Shown here in pieces: positions 16,254 to 24,442 of a stretch of 44,545 nucleotides of DNA. This DNA comes from a virus. The first letter of the stretch is position 1. Every line of letters starts with the position of its first letter. A model generated the notes under the pieces. The model saw only the letters and a program-made list of their open reading frames with translations. It was not told the origin of the DNA and did no database searches. The position numbers and the translations under genes were made by a program. Location of the stretch: IMG/VR virus record IMGVR_UViG_3300011116_000961, positions 1 through 44,545 of that record; one strand, given 5' to 3'.

Positions 16254-17233
16254 TGAATAAAAGTGCTTTGATTATTGGCGCAAACGGCCAAGACGCATCT
16301 TATCTTGCCGAGTTTCTGTTGGAAAAAGGATATAAAGTTCACGGAACAATACGAAGAAATTCTGTACCAGAGTCGCAGACTACACGTATAGAACATCTAC
16401 ACAAAGATAATACAATAAGTTTACAATATATGGATCTGATAGATCCTATCAGTGTTGATTCGGTTATCAATAAAACACAACCAGACGAGATATACCATCT
16501 AGGAGCGCAATCACACGTTCAAATTTCGTTTGATCTTCCAAAATACACTTTAGATGTAAACAGTGGTGGAACACTAGCAGTATTAGAAGCAGTCCGTAGA
16601 TTCTCACCCCATTCTAGAGTGTATCATGCTGCAACATCTGAGATGTTTGGTAACTCGTGTGACCCCGATGGATTCCAAAGAGAAACAACACCATTAGTTC
16701 CAGTGAGTCCTTACGGTTGTTCTAAACTATACGCCCATACGTTATGCAACAATTACAGAAACGCCTACGGAATATACGTGTGCTCTGGTATTCTTTTTAA
16801 TCACGAGTCTCCCAGACGTGGAATTAATTTCGTAACCAATAAAACTGTTTTAGAGGCTGTAAAAATTAAGTTAGGCATGTCCGACAAATTAGTTTTAGGC
16901 AATCTACACTCCAAACGAGACTGGGGCCACGCAAAAGATTACGTAGAAGCTATGTGGTTGATGTTACAACAAAAGACTCCCAAAGATTTTGTTATAGCAA
17001 CAGGAGAAACCCGAACAGTAAAAGAGATGGTAGAGTACGTATTTGGTAAATTAGGTTTAGATATGAACCAATACGTAAAAACTGATAAAAAATTTGAACG
17101 TCCAGAAGAGTTAAACTATCTTCGTGGAGATTCACAGCTTGCCAGAAATATATTAGGATGGAAGCCCAAGTATACATTTGAAACCATGATGGACGAAATG
17201 ATCCAATACTGGTTGGTAAACTTGCCTAAATAA
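16253..17233 (+). CDS. gmd: GDP-mannose 4,6-dehydratase-type SDR enzyme
   Basis: The 326-aa protein starts ALIIGANGQDASYLAEFLL, the NADP-binding G..GQD motif of Gmd, and has the GTIRRNS segment. The catalytic Tyr lies in PVSPYGCSKLYAH (~150-162), and the NHESPRRGINFVTNK segment (~184-198) is diagnostic for Gmd-type dehydratases. Gmd converts GDP-mannose to GDP-4-keto-6-deoxymannose, the precursor of GDP-fucose, rhamnose or perosamine; close relatives (DmhA) act on GDP-heptose. GGAG precedes ATG 16253. It is slightly shorter than E. coli Gmd (373 aa). No GDP-fucose synthase lies in the window. Confidence 0.93.
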   Translation: MNKSALIIGANGQDASYLAEFLLEKGYKVHGTIRRNSVPESQTTRIEHLHKDNTISLQYMDLIDPISVDSVINKTQPDEIYHLGAQSHVQISFDLPKYTLDVNSGGTLAVLEAVRRFSPHSRVYHAATSEMFGNSCDPDGFQRETTPLVPVSPYGCSKLYAHTLCNNYRNAYGIYVCSGILFNHESPRRGINFVTNKTVLEAVKIKLGMSDKLVLGNLHSKRDWGHAKDYVEAMWLMLQQKTPKDFVIATGETRTVKEMVEYVFGKLGLDMNQYVKTDKKFERPEELNYLRGDSQLARNILGWKPKYTFETMMDEMIQYWLVNLPK

Positions 17234-17235
17234 TC

Positions 17236-17241
17236 AAGGAG
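17236..17241 (+). promoter_or_regulatory. Shine-Dalgarno AAGGAG deciding the start of the GT2-TPR gene
   Basis: AAGGAG at 17236-17241 is 9 nt from ATG 17251 but touches the in-frame ATG 17242. The spacing selects 17251. Confidence 0.75.
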
Positions 17242-17250
17242 ATGTTAACT

Positions 17251-18495
17251 ATGCCTAAACTATGCCTGTCAATGATTGTTAAGAATGAAACTCACATTAT
17301 TAAAGAGTGCCTTGATTCTATTCACAAGTATATTGATTATTGGATTATTGTAGATACTGGTTCCACAGACGGAACACAAGAGTTAATCAAACAATACTTT
17401 GCTGAAAAGGGAATTCCTGGCGAACTTCACGAGCGACCATGGGTGAGCTTTGGTGACAATCGCACGGAAGCACTACGGCTGTGTGATGGTAAAGCAGACT
17501 GGGCGTGGATGATTGATGCTGACGATTTTATTCAAGGCAAATTTGAGTTTCCGTTTAACATTCCCAATGAACTAGACGGCTGGGCTCTTAAATTTGCTCG
17601 CGGCGAGTTTGAATGGTGGAGAACACAAATTTTTAGAACAGGTAGAGACTGGAAGTACGTGGGGGTACTTCACGAATACCCCACAATTGAGGGTAAACAA
17701 CCTAATATTGGTAAAGTAGAAGGCAATTACGCAATTGTTGCTAGAACTTTAGGAGCCAGAAATAAAGATATAACTCCTGTAGAAAAGTATAAAAAAGATG
17801 CGGAACTTTTAGAAAAGGCTTTGCAAGAAGATCCTACCAATATTCGTTATCAGTTCTATCTTGCTCAAAGTTATTTTGATTCTCAACAATGGGATAAAGC
17901 TGAGGCGGCGTATATTAAAAGAGTGGAAATGGGTGGCTGGGAAGAAGAACAGTTTTATTCTGCTTTTAGAATAGGAATGTGCCGTGGACTACAAAATAAA
18001 CCGTGGCTAGAAATTCAGCAAGCGTTTCTAGAAGCATGGAATCTGCGTCCATCACGAGCAGAACCATTACATCAAATTGCAAAAATTTACAGAATGATGG
18101 GCCATCCACGACTGGCATTCTTGTTTGCTAAAATGGCTTTAGATCTGCCGTATCCTGAAAACGATATCTTGTTCGTGTCTGCAGACGTGTACAAATACGG
18201 AGTATTGGATGAGGTTGGCTCTACTGCTTTTTACGCTGGTAAACCACACATCGGCTACGCGGCATGTAAAAAACTGTTAACGGAAAATCTGCTACCAGAA
18301 TCGGAAATTCCCAGAGTTCAAAACAATCTTAAAGAGTACGTTCGTTTCTTTGAACAAACCAATCAGCTTCACCTGTTACAGCAAATGGACGAACAAGCCA
18401 AGAAACAAAGCGAAAAAAAGGACCATAAACCCGCCCTTTTCCCCGCCCATTTACCCCAAAGAAAGTTTAAACAACGAAAACCTGTAAGTAGATAA
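17251..18495 (+). CDS. GT2-family glycosyltransferase fused to TPR-like repeats
   Basis: The 414-aa product opens with the classical GT2 start LCLSMIVKNETHIIKECLDS, then IIVDTGSTDGTQELI (~29-43) and WAWMIDADDFI (~84-94) with the DxD metal site. From about residue 175 it changes to helical repeats (YQFYLAQSYFDSQQWDKAEAAY, then further A..Y...G...A units) typical of TPRs. The C-terminus is Lys/Pro-rich. TPR-fused transferases often act on protein acceptors, so this enzyme may glycosylate a virion protein from the adjacent adhesin genes. It is less AT-rich than the genes upstream. Confidence 0.85.
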   Translation: MPKLCLSMIVKNETHIIKECLDSIHKYIDYWIIVDTGSTDGTQELIKQYFAEKGIPGELHERPWVSFGDNRTEALRLCDGKADWAWMIDADDFIQGKFEFPFNIPNELDGWALKFARGEFEWWRTQIFRTGRDWKYVGVLHEYPTIEGKQPNIGKVEGNYAIVARTLGARNKDITPVEKYKKDAELLEKALQEDPTNIRYQFYLAQSYFDSQQWDKAEAAYIKRVEMGGWEEEQFYSAFRIGMCRGLQNKPWLEIQQAFLEAWNLRPSRAEPLHQIAKIYRMMGHPRLAFLFAKMALDLPYPENDILFVSADVYKYGVLDEVGSTAFYAGKPHIGYAACKKLLTENLLPESEIPRVQNNLKEYVRFFEQTNQLHLLQQMDEQAKKQSEKKDHKPALFPAHLPQRKFKQRKPVSR

Positions 18496-18497
18496 GT

Positions 18498-18505
18498 CAT
18501 AAATA
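18498..18505 (+). promoter_or_regulatory. T4-late-type promoter element (CATAAATA) before structural genes
   Basis: CATAAATA at 18498-18505 is one mismatch from the T4 late box TATAAATA. Five nucleotides separate it from ATG 18511, so the expected transcript starts at the ATG. It sits at the switch from glycosyltransferases to virion-type genes. Confidence 0.55.
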
Positions 18506-18510
18506 CTCGT

Positions 18511-18921
18511 ATGACAGCAAAATACGACTTATCGATAAATAAAGGTTCTAATTTTGATTTTTGGCTCCAGTACCTGTCCGATGGGAGTACTGCCGTAAAT
18601 TTAGCTCCGTATACCGCACAATTGCAGATTAAACGGTATAGGGGGGCAGATTATCCTGTTTTATTTGCCAGCACAAACGGATTAACATACGGTTATACAG
18701 GTGGTTATACCACTGGTATAGCTGGAATTGGTGGTATTTCTTTAAATACTAATTACGATGATACTAGTCTTACTGGTGGAATTAGTATTAAATTTGATTC
18801 AAACAGCACAGAATCTATTTCTGTAGGTAAATATTTTTACGATGTAAAACTGTTTATAGGAACCACATACAGCCAAAGACTGCTAGAAGGTAGAGTATCT
18901 ATTGAAGGAGATGTGGTGTAA
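18511..18921 (+). CDS. Small tail-fibre-associated structural protein, BppU_N-like
   Basis: The 136-aa protein opens with YDLSINKGSNFDFWLQYLSDG, then AQLQIKRYRG, and ends QRLLEGRVSIEGDVV. This layout (N-terminal 'kG.tf...l...dG....dltg...' beta domain ending in a 'l.G.v.i...v' strand) is typical of small phage baseplate or fibre N-terminal domains. Its stop overlaps the next ATG (TAATG). It probably adapts an adhesin to the virion. No enzyme motif is seen. A late-type promoter box lies just upstream. Confidence 0.6.
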   Translation: MTAKYDLSINKGSNFDFWLQYLSDGSTAVNLAPYTAQLQIKRYRGADYPVLFASTNGLTYGYTGGYTTGIAGIGGISLNTNYDDTSLTGGISIKFDSNSTESISVGKYFYDVKLFIGTTYSQRLLEGRVSIEGDVV

Positions 18922-19313
18922 TGAAGGTAAAAATACGAGAAACTTCTGAACGTATAAATTATGTAAACACAGAAGATTCTGAGCAAAATTATTTACGTGT
19001 ACTTATTACACAAATAATCAAGTATATTACGTTACCAGTCCATAGTTCAAAAATTAATTCTATATCTACAGAAGTAATTGAAATACCTTTGATACAAAAT
19101 TATGCAGTATATAGATTGATGGATACTGTTTCTAAAACATCTTTACTGGGTTGTCAAACTAAATTTTCTGCACCAGCATACACATTTCCTTCTTGGGATA
19201 TTGATATAGAAAAAACACCAGGAATTTCTTTTGGTCTTATAAAAATAAATGAATTTATACAATTAAAAGCCAAATTATCACAATCTCCCAATAGTTTAAT
19301 CGAACCGTGTTAA
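18921..19313 (+). CDS. Small protein sharing its N-terminal segment with the putative glycosidase
   Basis: The protein is 130 aa. Its first ~45 residues (MKVKIRE ... YVN.E ... L.+.IT ... LPV) match the pattern at the start of the 571-aa protein at 21634 (MKVKIKE ... YVNGEN ... LKIT ... LPV). Such a shared head suggests a common anchoring domain for proteins attached to the same virion site. The rest shows no known domain. The following 34 nt hold a TTAAATA element (19325-19331) before the tailspike. Confidence 0.55.
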   Translation: MKVKIRETSERINYVNTEDSEQNYLRVLITQIIKYITLPVHSSKINSISTEVIEIPLIQNYAVYRLMDTVSKTSLLGCQTKFSAPAYTFPSWDIDIEKTPGISFGLIKINEFIQLKAKLSQSPNSLIEPC

Positions 19314-19347
19314 ACTTAATATTTTTAAATAAAATACATACAGTATT

Positions 19348-20811
19348 ATGAGTATAATAACACCACTAGTAGGATCGGATACCTTTGAAACTTGGTTTGA
19401 TACCACAAATTCTTTAATTTCTAGGGTTAATAGTTCTGATATATTGTCTGTAAAAGATAAAGGAGCAATAGGAGATGGTGTTACAGACGATACTGCCAGC
19501 ATAAAATCTGCTGTACAAAGTGGCAAAAAGGTTGTATATTTTCCTGCTGGAACGTATAAAGTAACTAGTGGTATAACGCTTCCTGCATTTGTTTCTATAT
19601 TTGGAGACGGTCCGGATGCTACAATTATTGACGGTTCTGGTTGTACTTATCTTGGTTTAGGAACTTATAAAACTCATATACGAACCGCTGAAGGAACATG
19701 GTCTTCTCTTCCTGCGTTGGCTTCTCCTGGTATTACATTAGCAGATCAAAATATTTTCTTTGCATCTGCTCACGGATTAACTTTTAATGACTTAATTTGC
19801 GTATACAATCCTACAGATTTTTCTTGGTGTAAATTTAGAAACTACCACAGAGCAGGAGAAATACAATTTGTAGCATGGGCACCGTCAACAACTACCGTAC
19901 GTTTACAAGGCTCTGCATACGCCAGCTACAAATCTACAGACGTTTCGTTATATAAATTGTCAACATACACTTCGTGTTTCATGAAAGATTTTACCTTAAA
20001 ATGTGCCAAAATAACACCTAGTGTTGGTCTAGGTATTCGTGTGAATCAAGGAGTAAATTGTATATTAGAAAACGTTAAAGTTGTAAACGCTTCGGCTTCA
20101 GGAATCGAAATAAATCAATCCCATAATGTTTTGGTTAATAATTGTAATGTTATGGAAGACGCTTCTGATGATTTTGGTACAGATTATGGATTATCGATTA
20201 TGAATTCTTCGTCTGTTTTGGTAAACGGTGGTTACTACTCTGCGTCTAGACACGCAATTACTATTGGTGGACTTGATGGTATAGGAGCAGTTCCTAATAG
20301 AAATGTGAAAATTATTGGAACAAGTTGTCATACTTCTGGTGCTACTTTAGATGCTGTAAGTGTTGGTGCTTTGGACATTCATTCAAACTCTGAACATATT
20401 TTGTTTAGAAACTGTACTGTGAATGGTGGAATAGGAGGATTAGGTGGAGACAATATTACTGTAGAAGGATGCCATGTTGTTGGAAGAGGTGCAGGTGATG
20501 CTTTAATTTACGGTAGTGAATTTAAAGGCACCAACTTTGCAATACACAACAATCATTTTATATCCACCAGAAAAGGTCGGTTAAATCGTGGGGCGTTTAT
20601 AGATTTTGGTGCACAAAATGATGTAATATCAGATAAAACTTCCCAAGGTGGTATAATATCAATTAAAAACAATACGTTTGATTGGCAATACGCTCCCACT
20701 AGTTCTGGCCGTAGAGAAGCTGGAGAAACTGCAGCAGACGGTTATTCTTCGTACGGAAACTGGCTGTCTATAGTTATTCTGGAACTACAGGATACACTGG
20801 TGGTGATATAA
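19348..20811 (+). CDS. Tailspike, N-terminal part: right-handed beta-helix with pectate-lyase-3 motif (frameshifted)
   Basis: The 487-aa reading frame has the Pectate_lyase_3 opening SVKDKGAIGDGVTDDTASI, then VVYFPAGTYKVTSG (~35-75), followed by many short beta-helix coils (NVLVNNCNVMEDAS, ILFRNCTVNGG, NITVEGCHVVGRG). Such proteins form trimeric tailspikes that bind or cut host polysaccharide. The frame derails near 20769: after GNWLS it reads out-of-frame residues to a stop, while the beta-helix goes on in another frame through 21632. A missing T around 20767-20770 would join them. As written this part lacks the C-terminal coils. Confidence 0.83.
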   Translation: MSIITPLVGSDTFETWFDTTNSLISRVNSSDILSVKDKGAIGDGVTDDTASIKSAVQSGKKVVYFPAGTYKVTSGITLPAFVSIFGDGPDATIIDGSGCTYLGLGTYKTHIRTAEGTWSSLPALASPGITLADQNIFFASAHGLTFNDLICVYNPTDFSWCKFRNYHRAGEIQFVAWAPSTTTVRLQGSAYASYKSTDVSLYKLSTYTSCFMKDFTLKCAKITPSVGLGIRVNQGVNCILENVKVVNASASGIEINQSHNVLVNNCNVMEDASDDFGTDYGLSIMNSSSVLVNGGYYSASRHAITIGGLDGIGAVPNRNVKIIGTSCHTSGATLDAVSVGALDIHSNSEHILFRNCTVNGGIGGLGGDNITVEGCHVVGRGAGDALIYGSEFKGTNFAIHNNHFISTRKGRLNRGAFIDFGAQNDVISDKTSQGGIISIKNNTFDWQYAPTSSGRREAGETAADGYSSYGNWLSIVILELQDTLVVI

Positions 20812-21632
20812 CAATTGATATTCAAGGAAATACCGTTAAAGCTCCAAACAATTATCATCAAGGTGGTGCGTATATTCAAGTTAACGGAACCAGTTTAGAC
20901 GCACAGTTTAATGTGATTAATTTTTCCAATAATACATGCATAAATGCTGGGGGTGCAGAGGTAGACAGCGCATGTATTTCTGCTAATCATGTGATTTTTC
21001 AAGGAAATAATATTATTAATTCGGGAAATGTGGGATTAAAGGGATCTTGTGTAAAAAAATCAATAACATGTAAAGGAAATAATATAAATGGTACTAGAAC
21101 ATCACCAGGAATTCTTTTAAAAGGAAGAAGCAGTTCTCATTTAGAGTGGAATGGATTGTGTGAGTATATTGATGCTTCAGACAATACAGTTAATAATGGA
21201 GTTTTTACAATAAATTATTCTTTAAGTTCTGGTTCACTTTCGGATTATAGTTTATTTTATTTTGATTCTGCAGTCTTTAAAAATAATGTAATGGGCACAG
21301 ATACAAAAACATTTATAGTAAATTCCAATCCTGGATTTTTATTAAACGAAAAAATAACAGGAAATGATTCTGGGGCAGTAGCGACAATTAATGCTTTTCA
21401 GGGAATTACACAATTTGGTATAGGGGTAACCAATTACAGTGGTTCCTTCACGACAAATGAAATTATAACCGGAAATATTTCTGGAATAACTACAATTTTA
21501 CAAGGAATAACATCTACTCATAAATATGGTTCTTTTATTTTTTCTGGTAATAATTTGTGGAGTGGGAATAATGCTTGGTGGAGTGGTTTCACCCTAACTG
21601 TTTCTTCTGTAACCAACAAAAACAATTTATAA
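20715..21632 (+). pseudogene. Tailspike, C-terminal part in a shifted frame
   Basis: This frame is open from 20715 to the TAA at 21630-21632. From about 20769 it reads YSYSGTTGYTGGDITIDI followed by beta-helix coils with N-rich turns (INFSNNTCINAGG, VIFQGNNIINSG, ITCKGNNINGT). The only early start, GTG 20913, has no Shine-Dalgarno and sits inside a coil, so this is not an independent gene. Joined to the upstream part it gives a single tailspike of roughly 760 aa. The short span before 20769 is out-of-frame sequence. Confidence 0.78.
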
Positions 21633-21633
21633 A

Positions 21634-23349
21634 ATGAAGGTAAAAATAAAAGAAAATATTAGTTTATTAAACGCCAAATACGAATATGTTAATGGTGAAA
21701 ATATTTTTACTTTAAAAATTACAGACAAATACAAATGGTTAATACTGCCTGTAAAAATAATACCAGTAAAAATAGCTGGATCCGAAATAAAATATAATTT
21801 ACATCCTCTGTTAGTATTTTACGATGGAGATACTGGTGGTGTAGATCACAATTACGATATTAGAGCTATGGATGGTAGACGTGAATTTGCTCCCTATGAA
21901 ATGATGGGTGGTAAATATATGCCCTTTATACAGCTTACAGATCCTTATTACCTTTGGCGTTACGATCAATATGATGGTATTCCCGGTGTTACTACCGGTT
22001 GGGCTGGTGGTCTTACCGCTAGTGGTTCTTTACGACGCGGTGAAGGATATAACACAAACGCATTTAATTATGTAACTTCCAGAGAAATATTAGGTTTGCG
22101 AAGATCATTAGCTTTACAGGGTGTAACTACTGATGATGTTAAATACATTTATTTAAATTGGACTGAAGATTATAGAGATATTGGTGGATTTGGTTTTGGT
22201 ACAATGACTGGTCCCGCCGATACTGTTAATATTATTAATACTGGTGGTGTAACTTTTGAACAACCAAGAGGATTGATTTCTGAAGACAATCAAGGCCGAA
22301 CAGTACGACAGAATTTGACAGAATTAGCGTTTACAATAGCAAAAATTTTTGATGGTGGAACCGGAACTGATGGTGTGTATTTTCAAGGATTGCGTCATTA
22401 TTTTCCTAATTGTAAATTTGGTGTATACAATTGGCCTCCTTGGGCTTATTATTTTAGTGATGGTACTAATAACGCATCCGTTTCAAATATAAACGATAAA
22501 ATTAATTTTTTTGCTGATGCATGGATAAAAGGATTAAGTGGTGCTATTGATTCGTTTGATATGTGGATGCCTAGTTTTTATTGTGCATTGAATTCTCGTG
22601 AAATGAATAGATTACGATCTATACAAGGAATTTCTGCGTGTAATAAAATTAATGAAATGTTAGAAGCATCGGGGAAATCTAAAAAATTAATCGTTCCTTT
22701 CGTGTGGCCTTTCTGGTATACTATAGCTACCGGAGAACCATACGCTGATGCAATATACAATGGTTTACAGTATCGTTACACACCACCAAACACAGTAATG
22801 TCAGATGAAGATATGAGTTATCAACAACTAGAACCTATAGTTGCTGGTGGTGGAAACGGTGCTACCGTATGGCAAGGAACTTCATACCTTAAATTACAAA
22901 TATTAGGAAGAGCCACAAACGGATTATACGAAGACGTTGCTCCGCAAGCTAATTGGCGTAAATGGATGTTTAAACATCCCGGAGGAACAACTGCAGGTGT
23001 AAATCAATGGTCATCTAAAACTATGTGGAGACAAGCAATATCTGCACACTACAATTATACCCGAGGAGTATGTTTAGGAATAACAGGAAATCGTTGGTGG
23101 TGGGCTACTGCAAGTAAAACTACAACTCCTGGTCCTGCAGAACAATACACTCCACCAGAATGGCTACCATTGGGGTTGTCTTTATCACCATACGGAAATA
23201 AAGTTAAATATTATAACGGATCTGGAGATGCGGGGGCCACTTCTTCATACGAAACTCAAAAAATTGTAGAATATATTCTGGAAGACGCTAAAATACGAGC
23301 TATTAACAATTTTAAAACTCTGTGGGAAGAAAAATATCCTCCAGCTTAA
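21634..23349 (+). CDS. Virion-associated putative glycosidase/adhesin (TIM-barrel-like), family uncertain
   Basis: This 571-aa protein follows the tailspike by 1 nt. Residues ~1-60 share a head pattern with the 130-aa protein at 18921. The body is aromatic and Gly-rich: VKYIYLNWTEDYRDIG, FGVYNWPPWAYYFS, DSFDMWMPSFYCAL and IVPFVWPFWYT alternate strand-like stretches with acidic residues, as in TIM-barrel glycoside hydrolases (hyaluronidase-like folds come to mind). Candidate catalytic acids cannot be fixed by eye. Later GNGATVWQGTS and RWWWATASK may bind sugar. A glycan-degrading or glycan-binding tail protein is inferred. Confidence 0.5.
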   Translation: MKVKIKENISLLNAKYEYVNGENIFTLKITDKYKWLILPVKIIPVKIAGSEIKYNLHPLLVFYDGDTGGVDHNYDIRAMDGRREFAPYEMMGGKYMPFIQLTDPYYLWRYDQYDGIPGVTTGWAGGLTASGSLRRGEGYNTNAFNYVTSREILGLRRSLALQGVTTDDVKYIYLNWTEDYRDIGGFGFGTMTGPADTVNIINTGGVTFEQPRGLISEDNQGRTVRQNLTELAFTIAKIFDGGTGTDGVYFQGLRHYFPNCKFGVYNWPPWAYYFSDGTNNASVSNINDKINFFADAWIKGLSGAIDSFDMWMPSFYCALNSREMNRLRSIQGISACNKINEMLEASGKSKKLIVPFVWPFWYTIATGEPYADAIYNGLQYRYTPPNTVMSDEDMSYQQLEPIVAGGGNGATVWQGTSYLKLQILGRATNGLYEDVAPQANWRKWMFKHPGGTTAGVNQWSSKTMWRQAISAHYNYTRGVCLGITGNRWWWATASKTTTPGPAEQYTPPEWLPLGLSLSPYGNKVKYYNGSGDAGATSSYETQKIVEYILEDAKIRAINNFKTLWEEKYPPA

Positions 23350-23353
23350 TAAA

Positions 23354-23360
23354 ATAAATA
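23354..23360 (+). promoter_or_regulatory. T4-late-type element (ATAAATA) before the collagen-like gene
   Basis: ATAAATA at 23354-23360 lies 7 nt before ATG 23368 in an otherwise AT-rich gap without Shine-Dalgarno. It matches the T4 late core except for the first base. Confidence 0.4.
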
Positions 23361-23367
23361 ATTAATA

Positions 23368-24429
23368 ATGAAACCGTTTAAAAATTATTTTAATATGAAT
23401 GTTACTCCTCAAAGGGAGCAACCGTCTTCATTATTAGAAGAAAAGGTAATTCCTGCTGTTGTTTTGCCTAATGCAAATCCGGGTTTGCGTGGGCCTATAG
23501 GTCCTATGGGTCCTCCTGGCCCGCAGGGACCTCCGGGAGAAGACGGATGGGCTGGTCCTAAAGGAGATAAGGGCGACCAAGGTTCTGTTGGTCCTATTGG
23601 CCCTATGGGACCACAGGGGCCACAAGGACCTAAAGGAGACAAAGGCGAACCTGGTGATGTGGGATGGCCCGGAGACAGGGGCGAGCCTGGAGTTCAAGGG
23701 CCAAAAGGAGACAGGGGAGATACTGGAGAACGCGGTTCACAGGGTCCTATTGGTCCTATAGGACCCAAAGGAGAACCTGGTATGCCCGGTAAAGACGGAA
23801 AACCAGGACTTAAAGGAGACCGTGGTGACCAAGGAATTCCTGGTCCGGAAGGGCCAAGAGGAGAACCGGGTCCTGCTGGTTCTGTTGGTCCTAAGGGGGC
23901 CAAAGGAGAACGTGGTCCCAAAGGCGACTCTGGAACACCCGGTCCTCAAGGTCCTAAAGGAGAACCCGGAGACCGTGGACCCAAAGGTGAGCCTGGAGAA
24001 CCGGGCCCCGTTGGTGTTGTACAAGCAGAATTTCCATTAGTTCTAGAAGACCAGACCCTTTCGTTTGATGGATCTAAATTTAAAGAAGAGTTAACCAAAC
24101 TCGTAAAAACTAAACTAGACGCCCAGACGGTAGCTCAAAATTTTGGGTGGTTAAACACCGGATCTGTTGGTGGTGGTGCGGTAGGCATCTACGATCATGG
24201 TGCCCGTGTTATTAAATCTGTAAACGATCTTAATTTTAAAGGATCTGGAGTTACAATCACCAGAAAAGGAAAACAGGTAGATGTAGAAATTTCTGGTGGT
24301 GCTGCAGGATCGGCTTTTTATGAATCGGAAACACCACCGGCAGGAACAATAAATAATGGAGATCGTTGGTGGAACACTTCAGACGGTATACTGTACACAC
24401 GAATTTCTGGTCAATGGATAGAAGTATAA
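23368..24429 (+). CDS. Collagen-like tail fibre protein
   Basis: The 353-aa protein has an N-terminal head (1-38), then 60 uninterrupted Gly-X-Y triplets (residues 39-218; first glycines at 39, 42 and 45, last at 216), rich in GPQ, GPK, GDK and GEP units that would form a triple helix. A C-terminal domain (~219-353) begins [16 protein letters not shown] and ends with [15 protein letters not shown] ... GQWIEV, the module also seen at 170-490. Collagen-like shafts are common in phage side-fibres and probably end in a receptor-binding tip. A late-type promoter box precedes the gene. Confidence 0.9.
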   Translation: MKPFKNYFNMNVTPQREQPSSLLEEKVIPAVVLPNANPGLRGPIGPMGPPGPQGPPGEDGWAGPKGDKGDQGSVGPIGPMGPQGPQGPKGDKGEPGDVGWPGDRGEPGVQGPKGDRGDTGERGSQGPIGPIGPKGEPGMPGKDGKPGLKGDRGDQGIPGPEGPRGEPGPAGSVGPKGAKGERGPKGDSGTPGPQGPKGEPGDRGPKGEPGEPGPVGVVQAEFPLVLEDQTLSFDGSKFKEELTKLVKTKLDAQTVAQNFGWLNTGSVGGGAVGIYDHGARVIKSVNDLNFKGSGVTITRKGKQVDVEISGGAAGSAFYESETPPAGTINNGDRWWNTSDGILYTRISGQWIEV

Positions 24430-24432
24430 ATA
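24425..24432 (+). promoter_or_regulatory. Perfect T4-type late promoter TATAAATA
   Basis: TATAAATA at 24425-24432 overlaps the stop of the collagen-like gene and lies 10 nt before ATG 24443. It exactly matches the T4 late consensus box and precedes a tail fibre gene. No Shine-Dalgarno occurs in the 10 nt, so the transcript leader would be about 5 nt. Confidence 0.65.
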
Positions 24433-24442
24433 TTAAATAACT

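Noticed and set aside
20913-21632. Independent gene starting at GTG 20913
   Set aside because: No Shine-Dalgarno, and the start lies inside a beta-helix coil that continues from upstream in the same frame.
23409-24040. Several long open frames on both strands within the collagen-like gene
   Set aside because: They result from the GGN-CCN triplet bias of Gly-X-Y coding; the opposite strand gives Gly/Pro shadows with no starts, signals or independent features.
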